Below are positions 23,803 to 27,367 of a stretch of DNA of 27,367 nucleotides, piece after piece; the stretch's first letter is position 1; each line of letters begins with the position of its first letter. Under the pieces are notes generated by a model that did no database searches, had not been told where the DNA came from, and was given only the letters and a program-made list of their open reading frames with translations. The stretch lies in the IMG/VR virus record IMGVR_UViG_3300031997_000052, positions 1 through 27,367 of that record; one strand, 5' to 3'. This DNA is from a virus. Both the position numbers and the translations under genes were made by a program.

Positions 23803-23864
23803 CCCCCAGGCTGCTTTGTTGCCGAAGTATGAGCAGTGCAGCTGGCTGAGTATTCAATTGATTT
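23803..23864 (+). other. Conserved left-end block of E2 with hairpin
   Basis: Partner of 1998-2060 in E1. The stem GGCTGC (23809-23814) pairs with GCAGCT (23838-23843), where E1 has AGTTGC and GCAACT. One pair changes as T-A to C-G and another becomes a G-T wobble, so pairing is kept while sequence changes. Confidence 0.6.
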
Positions 23865-23968
23865 TGAGCAAGAATTGTCATATAAACACTATTCTCTTAA
23901 AGTAATTAAAGTTATTACTATTATATATTATAGTTGAAACTTTAGCAACTTTAATATATAATATTTAT

Positions 23969-25090
23969 ATGATTACACTTGCATATCAATATCGATTCTT
24001 TCCAGATAATGACCAGAAAGCACAACTAGCAAATGAGTTTGGTTGTGCAAGATTTGTTTGGAATTGGGCACTTGATCAGAAAAAAAGTTGTTGGAAAAAT
24101 GGAAAATTAAATGTTAGTTATGAAGAAATATCAAAAGAATTCACACAACTACGAAATGCAACTGGATTTGAATTCTTAAAAATACCTGCGAGAACTACAA
24201 GCACTAATAAATTACGTGATCTAGATCAGGCGTTTAGTAATTTTTATAATTCACGCACTAGAAAAAGAAAAGGTGAACTTATTGGTAAGCCAAAATTTAA
24301 GAACATAGACTCGAAAAAATCAATTAGATATCGAGATGTATTTCTTAAAAATAAACAATTAAAAATCCCAAAATTAGGAAAATATATCAATATTAAGTGG
24401 CATCGAGATCTACCAGTTGATGCACGTATTTTATCTGCTACAATTTCTCAGAACTTAATTGGTGGGTATTATATTTCAATTTGTTTTGAATCAAATATAA
24501 GTAATATTTTAGAAGTAAATTCAAATCAAATTGGACTAGATTTAGGAATAAAAAATTATGTGGTTGATTCAAATGGAGATAAGCGTAATCTACCATCAAA
24601 GCTTAAACAACTTGATAAAAAGTTAAAGAAACTTTCTTCTAAGTTCTCGAAAGCTAAAAATGGTTCTAAACGCCAAAAGAAATTAAAACATAGAAAGAGA
24701 AGATGTCAAAATAAAATTAATAATATCAAAAAGAATTTTATTCACGAATTAACAACAGAAATCGTGAAATTAAATCAATTAATTTGCATCGAAACACTTA
24801 AAATAAAACAGATGCAAAAAAATAGAAGTTATGCACCTAAGATTCAGGTGCAGTCCTGGGGTGAATTTTATCGGTGTTTGAAATATAAGGCCGTTAAGTT
24901 CGGACGCGTAGTAGTTGAAGTAGATCAATATTATGCGAGCTCCAAAATATGTAATTCGTGTGGATATAAAAACACAGAACTGATAGGTACAAAAGATCGA
25001 AGTTGGATTTGTCCAGTTTGTGAAACAAATCACGACCGAGATATCAACGCAGCTATTAATATCCGAAACGAAGGCATAAAAATTTTATAG
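23969..25090 (+). CDS. tnpB: TnpB RNA-guided nuclease, apparently intact
   Basis: The 373-residue protein has the full RuvC set: D191 in IGLDLGIKNY, E275 in LICIETLKIK and D358 in NHDRDINAAI. The zinc ribbon is C328, C331, C348 and C351 (ICNSCG...ICPVCE). The N-terminal part (YQYRFFPDNDQKAQLANEFG, ARFVWNWALDQK) and basic helices (residues 215-260) fit guide-RNA and DNA binding. Family members use an RNA from the element's right end to cut DNA next to a target-adjacent motif, keeping the element in place after transposition. The ATG has no clear ribosome binding site, only the A/T-rich TATAATATTTAT before it. It is much more lysine-rich than E1's TnpB and not closely similar, though both elements share a left end. 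Confidence 0.92.
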   Translation: MITLAYQYRFFPDNDQKAQLANEFGCARFVWNWALDQKKSCWKNGKLNVSYEEISKEFTQLRNATGFEFLKIPARTTSTNKLRDLDQAFSNFYNSRTRKRKGELIGKPKFKNIDSKKSIRYRDVFLKNKQLKIPKLGKYINIKWHRDLPVDARILSATISQNLIGGYYISICFESNISNILEVNSNQIGLDLGIKNYVVDSNGDKRNLPSKLKQLDKKLKKLSSKFSKAKNGSKRQKKLKHRKRRCQNKINNIKKNFIHELTTEIVKLNQLICIETLKIKQMQKNRSYAPKIQVQSWGEFYRCLKYKAVKFGRVVVEVDQYYASSKICNSCGYKNTELIGTKDRSWICPVCETNHDRDINAAINIRNEGIKIL

Positions 25091-25238
25091 GTCCGCGCGC
25101 TGCGGCCTTGAAGCAACACAACCAATAACTTGACTCCTGGAATATTAGGAAATCAGTCAAGTTTAAGATAAGAAATTATCAGGAAGTGTTGAATCAATTA
25201 GGGATGTGCTTTGCTGACACGACGTCAGTGGGTGCTCA
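25090..25238 (+). ncRNA. Putative guide RNA (omega-RNA) scaffold and right end of E2
   Basis: Directly after tnpB the sequence turns GC-rich and folds into several hairpins. These are CCGC/GCGG (25093-25096 with 25102-25105) flanked by GG/CC; AACTTGACT/AGTCAAGTT (25127-25135 with 25155-25163); GATAA-GAAA-TTATC (25167-25180); and CTGAC/GTCAG (25214-25218 with 25224-25228). Stacked hairpins between a tnpB stop and the element end are what a TnpB guide-RNA scaffold looks like; the guide would then be the flank starting near 25239. Promoter and 5' end are not seen. Confidence 0.55.
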
Positions 25239-25358
25239 ATCCCCTTGCGATACGCGACATACTATATTCCGTATAACTTGTATTAAATTATTTACAATAG
25301 GCCAATATTTCCACGTAAATAAAACACCAATTATAAATCCAATTATAAATTTTAACAT
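25236..25358 (-). pseudogene. N-terminal half of a small membrane-protein gene split by E2
   Basis: An ATG at 25358, 17 bases after the stop of the upstream gene, opens 40 codons. Residues 2-20 are a membrane segment (LKFIIGFIIGVLFTWKYWP). The stop codon TGA at 25236 appears to be supplied by the right end of E2, so the protein is probably truncated. The missing part is the open frame at 23614-23778. The truncated form may still be made as a 40-residue membrane peptide. Confidence 0.6.
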
Positions 25359-25374
25359 TTTGTTACACTTGGTA

Positions 25375-25725
25375 TTAAACTAAATAGGATGGAGGTATAA
25401 TAATTTCTTGATCAATAGGGCGCCACATATGTAAAACATACGGGTGGTTATTGATATATTTTGATGCCGGTGGATGATATTGTACTACACAATCTTCTTC
25501 ATCCCAAAATAAATCTTTAATTATGCACATTTCATCCCAATGAGGACATCTTGTATTTGTTGATACAGACACGTGCTCCCATCCATACCCATCAGATGCT
25601 TGACAATGTAAAATAATTTTTAATTTTAGTCGTATAATTGAAAACTGACCATTGTTTCCATCTGATTTATTTGATTGCATTGGGCCAGTTTTAACACGAA
25701 ATTGTTCAGGAACATGAAAAGTCAT
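25375..25725 (-). CDS. Conserved phage protein of unknown function (DUF7694-like)
   Basis: The 116-residue protein contains the string GWEHVSVSTNTRCPHWDEMC followed by IKDLFWDEEDCVVQYHPP and YVLHMWRPIDQ. From memory this matches a widespread phage family annotated as DUF7694; the function is unknown. The aromatic, His and Cys content could bind metal, but no standard site is clear. The start overlaps the preceding gene's stop by four bases (ATGA), with GGAAAG as ribosome binding site. It is the last intact gene of the minus-strand accessory operon before the E2-disrupted gene. Confidence 0.65.
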   Translation of the reverse strand: MTFHVPEQFRVKTGPMQSNKSDGNNGQFSIIRLKLKIILHCQASDGYGWEHVSVSTNTRCPHWDEMCIIKDLFWDEEDCVVQYHPPASKYINNHPYVLHMWRPIDQEIIIPPSYLV

Positions 25726-26051
25726 TGGTCTTTCCTATGTAACATTAATACATTAGAATATTTTTTAATTACAGTAAATGCTAAGAATTCTTGAAAGTAT
25801 TTACTAAATTGGTTCTGTAGGTATTCACCTGATAATTGTTCATAGTCTTCTGTAATTTCTGACTCTATCATAAACATTATAAAACAACTCATAGTTACGT
25901 TAAAGTTGCGTTGATCCATACTGTTAGATTTTAAAAATATATCTTCTAACAAGTCACTAGGCACTCTATAAGTTACAGCTAAAAAATTAGCCATATTCGT
26001 AGTTAATATATCAGATAATTCAGCTATATAATTGTTCATTTTAGTGGTCAT
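25722..26051 (-). CDS. Hypothetical protein, 109 aa
   Basis: I do not recognise this protein. It is acidic and mostly helical (MNNYIAELSDILTTNMANFL, SCFIMFMIESEITEDYEQL), with many Met, Phe and Tyr and no clear membrane segment. Start choice is uncertain: ATG at 26051 gives the longest frame, and an ATG four codons later is equally possible; neither has a clear ribosome binding site. Overlap with the next gene (ATGA at 25722-25725) places it in the minus-strand operon. Confidence 0.55.
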   Translation of the reverse strand: MTTKMNNYIAELSDILTTNMANFLAVTYRVPSDLLEDIFLKSNSMDQRNFNVTMSCFIMFMIESEITEDYEQLSGEYLQNQFSKYFQEFLAFTVIKKYSNVLMLHRKDQ

Positions 26052-26068
26052 AAACTATTATAATATCA

Positions 26069-26278
26069 TTACCAATGTTGATGAGTACATTCATTCCCTA
26101 ATACAAATTTATCATTTTCAATAGTAGCGTAAAAGTATTTCTTTAATTCATCTCCCATTAATTTTAATAAATCTTCTGAAGCGACTATTTCACTACAACG
26201 TGAACTATCTTTGCTATAAATTAAAGCACTTCTATACTTACCAGAGGTTATTATTGATATTTGAACTTTTACAATCAT
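26069..26278 (-). CDS. Hypothetical protein, 69 aa
   Basis: The start at 26278 is chosen because GGAG lies nine bases upstream; an ATG twelve codons earlier lacks a site and would overlap the preceding gene. The protein (MIVKVQISIITSGKYRSALI...) looks like a small alpha/beta unit, with strands at both ends and a helix SEDLLKLMGDELKKYF. It ends in CTHQHW, a possible metal-binding tail. No family is recognised. It is coupled to the small ORF upstream, whose stop lies one base before its start. Confidence 0.6.
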   Translation of the reverse strand: MIVKVQISIITSGKYRSALIYSKDSSRCSEIVASEDLLKLMGDELKKYFYATIENDKFVLGNECTHQHW

Positions 26279-26279
26279 A

Positions 26280-26429
26280 TTATTTCTCCATGCAAGTAAC
26301 AACAACAGATTCAACTTGTGATTTAATCGTGTTAGCAGCTATGTCGCATTTAGCTTTAGATGTAAATTCTTGAAAACGTACATCAGTCACGTATGTAGCG
26401 TTGATTATTACAATTAATAGCCACATCAT
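26280..26429 (-). CDS. Small protein with N-terminal hydrophobic segment, 49 aa
   Basis: An ATG-ATG pair at 26429 opens 49 codons: MMWLLIVIINATYVTDVR, then a polar helix (FTSKAKCDIAANTIKSQVES) with two Cys in the mature part. The hydrophobic start suggests a signal peptide or single membrane anchor, so a small membrane or periplasmic protein is likely. Its stop lies one base before the start of the 69-residue gene, and the GGAG for that gene lies in its last codons, which indicates real coupling. The ribosome binding site for this ORF is weak. Confidence 0.5.
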   Translation of the reverse strand: MMWLLIVIINATYVTDVRFQEFTSKAKCDIAANTIKSQVESVVVTCMEK

Positions 26430-26462
26430 GTAATACTCATAATTACCAACTGTATTATTAAA

Positions 26463-26774
26463 TTACAACTCACTAATTTTAGATATATAATATCTTACAG
26501 TATTAACATCACAATACCCTAAAACACCACTACCACTTTGATCAGCGTCATCTAGTGCTGAATCATCAATATTACCTTCTGGTGTAATAATAGCTATTTC
26601 AAACAAACCATCTCTACCACCATATGAAAAAGGGCCTATAACAATGCTTAATCGATACCCATTTTTAAAAACTAAACGAGCTCGTTTAAATAATTCATCA
26701 CTGCAATCATATAGTTGATAGTCAAGTGACGTTACATCGAAAAATAGTAATGATACTAATGCTGGTACCGACAT
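26463..26774 (-). CDS. Hypothetical protein, 103 aa
   Basis: I do not recognise a family. The protein has a hydrophobic start (VPALVSLLFFDVTSLDYQLY), a beta-hairpin-like middle (RLVFKNGYRLSIVIGPFSYG, DGLFEIAIITPEG) and a C-terminal part with VRYYISKISEL. The GPFSYGG...GLFEIA pattern looks like a small phage early protein. It starts 10 bases after the AP2-type gene and has a weak ribosome binding site, so it is probably cotranscribed with it. Confidence 0.6.
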   Translation of the reverse strand: MSVPALVSLLFFDVTSLDYQLYDCSDELFKRARLVFKNGYRLSIVIGPFSYGGRDGLFEIAIITPEGNIDDSALDDADQSGSGVLGYCDVNTVRYYISKISEL

Positions 26775-26784
26775 TTGTAGTATT

Positions 26785-27261
26785 TTAACGTTTATATTCT
26801 TTTAAAAAAGTAATTAACCAATTAGGAGGAGGTGGAACCTTTACTGGTACTGATATTGTTTTAGTATAGTTTATCCGATCTGTTCTAGCAAGTTGATAAG
26901 CACCATTATATCCCCATTTAAGTATTGAATAATAATATTTTTTTTGTTTCCCATTACACATAACACTAGCTATCCATCCCACTCCCGCTATGTATCCGTT
27001 ATGTTGTTGACAACAAATACTTAACCCTATAGCATTCGTTTTTGATTTTTTATTTCGAGTATGATAATAAATTGTACGAGGTGTGTGATCTTTACAAAAC
27101 ATTTTTTTGTAAGATACAGCCGCTTTAAGAGCGTTATCTGATCCACCATATACACCATCCGAAAACAGTTTTGAATAATAAACATTATCACACCTGACAC
27201 GAAAATTCCAGCCATGGCATCGAGAATAATCATGTCTTTTTATATTTTTTATTTTGTCCAT
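26785..27261 (-). CDS. Double AP2-domain DNA-binding protein, 158 aa
   Basis: Two AP2-type units can be read. The first spans about 16-55 (HGWNFRVRCDNVYYSKLFSD, VYGGSDNALKAAVSYKKMF), with the YGG..AL.AA..Y helix pattern. The second spans about 75-132 (VGWIASVMCNGKQKKYYYS, WGYNGAYQLARTDRINY). AP2 domains bind DNA through a three-stranded sheet; in phages they occur alone or attached to homing endonucleases. No nuclease motif is present here, so a regulator is more likely. It heads the minus-strand accessory operon, and a tandem 48-bp repeat lies directly upstream and could be its own operator. The ATG lacks a strong ribosome binding site. Confidence 0.72.
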   Translation of the reverse strand: MDKIKNIKRHDYSRCHGWNFRVRCDNVYYSKLFSDGVYGGSDNALKAAVSYKKMFCKDHTPRTIYYHTRNKKSKTNAIGLSICCQQHNGYIAGVGWIASVMCNGKQKKYYYSILKWGYNGAYQLARTDRINYTKTISVPVKVPPPPNWLITFLKEYKR

Positions 27262-27308
27262 AATTATCTGAATAATAGATATTTAAAGAGGTTATTATAA
27301 ATACATTA
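27261..27308. repeat. 48-bp direct repeat upstream of the AP2 gene, copy 1
   Basis: Identical to 27320-27367, with an 11-base gap (59-base period). Each copy contains the dyad TATCT-N7-AGATA and, on the plus strand, AAAGAGG and TATAAATA (27296-27303). Copy 1 touches the ATG of the AP2 gene. It is probably a duplicated promoter/operator. Confidence 0.85.
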
Positions 27309-27319
27309 TATTATAGAGT

Positions 27320-27367
27320 TAATTATCTGAATAATAGATATTTAAAGAGGTTATTATAAATACATTA
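27320..27367. repeat. 48-bp direct repeat upstream of the AP2 gene, copy 2
   Basis: Second copy, running exactly to the window end, so further copies may follow outside. It contains the same dyad and TATAAATA word (27355-27362). Confidence 0.85.

Larger units (their letters stand above)
23779..25238 (+). mobile_element. E2: IS200/IS605-like element with intact tnpB
   Basis: The left end lies after TCATT and carries the block conserved with E1. A tnpB gene follows, and the right end is a multi-hairpin region at about 25090-25238. No tnpA is present. The flanks read as two halves of one minus-strand gene, which supports a real insertion. Right-end placement near GGTGCTCA is inferred from the in-frame joining and could shift by a few bases. 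Confidence 0.6.

Noticed and set aside
25186-25383. Plus-strand 65-codon ORF after tnpB
   Set aside because: It overlaps the structured right end of E2 and is antisense to the membrane-peptide ORF with a clear start and hydrophobic segment.
27296-27303. TATAAATA on the plus strand inside the terminal repeats as a late promoter
   Set aside because: No plus-strand gene follows within the window, so it is not listed as a promoter; it remains possible for a gene beyond the edge.

Overview
This window is a piece of an AT-rich genome of a tailed, contractile (myovirus) phage with T4-type architecture. Three things support that: a run of T4-family morphogenesis and packaging genes (tail tube, a tube/baseplate-like protein, a gp4-type head-completion nuclease, a gp16-like small terminase and a gp17-like large terminase); copies of the T4-type late promoter word TATAAATA in front of virion genes on both strands; and a long array of modular tail-fibre genes. 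No host-type housekeeping gene, rRNA or tRNA is visible. The host cannot be named from the sequence.

Layout. 1-66 is the 3' end of a virion gene (possibly tail sheath). 88-2075 is an accessory block on the minus strand: an unknown gene, a 37-codon chimeric ORF, and a TnpB element (E1) whose right end is present twice. 2152-7903 is the plus-strand morphogenesis/packaging block: tail tube, tube/baseplate-like protein, gp4-like nuclease, small terminase, and a large terminase broken into two genes by a naturally split intein of the atypical short-N kind, with a decayed HNH homing endonuclease between the halves. 7958-9914 holds an HD-domain/polynucleotide-kinase fusion, two small genes and a SWIM zinc-finger protein. 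9927-9963 is a strong bidirectional terminator. 9970-14289 is a minus-strand block with a large secreted Ig/PKD-like protein and three probable virion proteins. 14384-23603 is a plus-strand late block of eight structural and fibre genes that share modules. 23614-25358 is a small membrane-protein gene split by a second TnpB element (E2). 25375-27261 is a minus-strand accessory operon of small genes headed by a double-AP2 DNA-binding protein, preceded by a tandem 48-bp repeat.

How it works together. The two terminase genes should make two polypeptides that trans-splice into one roughly 546-residue gp17-like motor-nuclease, which would work with the small terminase and the gp4-like protein in head filling and completion. 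The late promoters would fire these genes and the fibre block together. The two TnpB elements share a conserved left end that folds with a compensatory base change. E2 keeps all RuvC catalytic acidic residues, while E1 has lost the RuvC-II glutamate and sits beside two copies of its guide-RNA-like right end. The most noteworthy systems are therefore the split-intein terminase with its endonuclease relic and the E1 locus as a candidate nuclease-dead, RNA-guided TnpB derivative. All function calls rest on motif reading alone; no database search was run.
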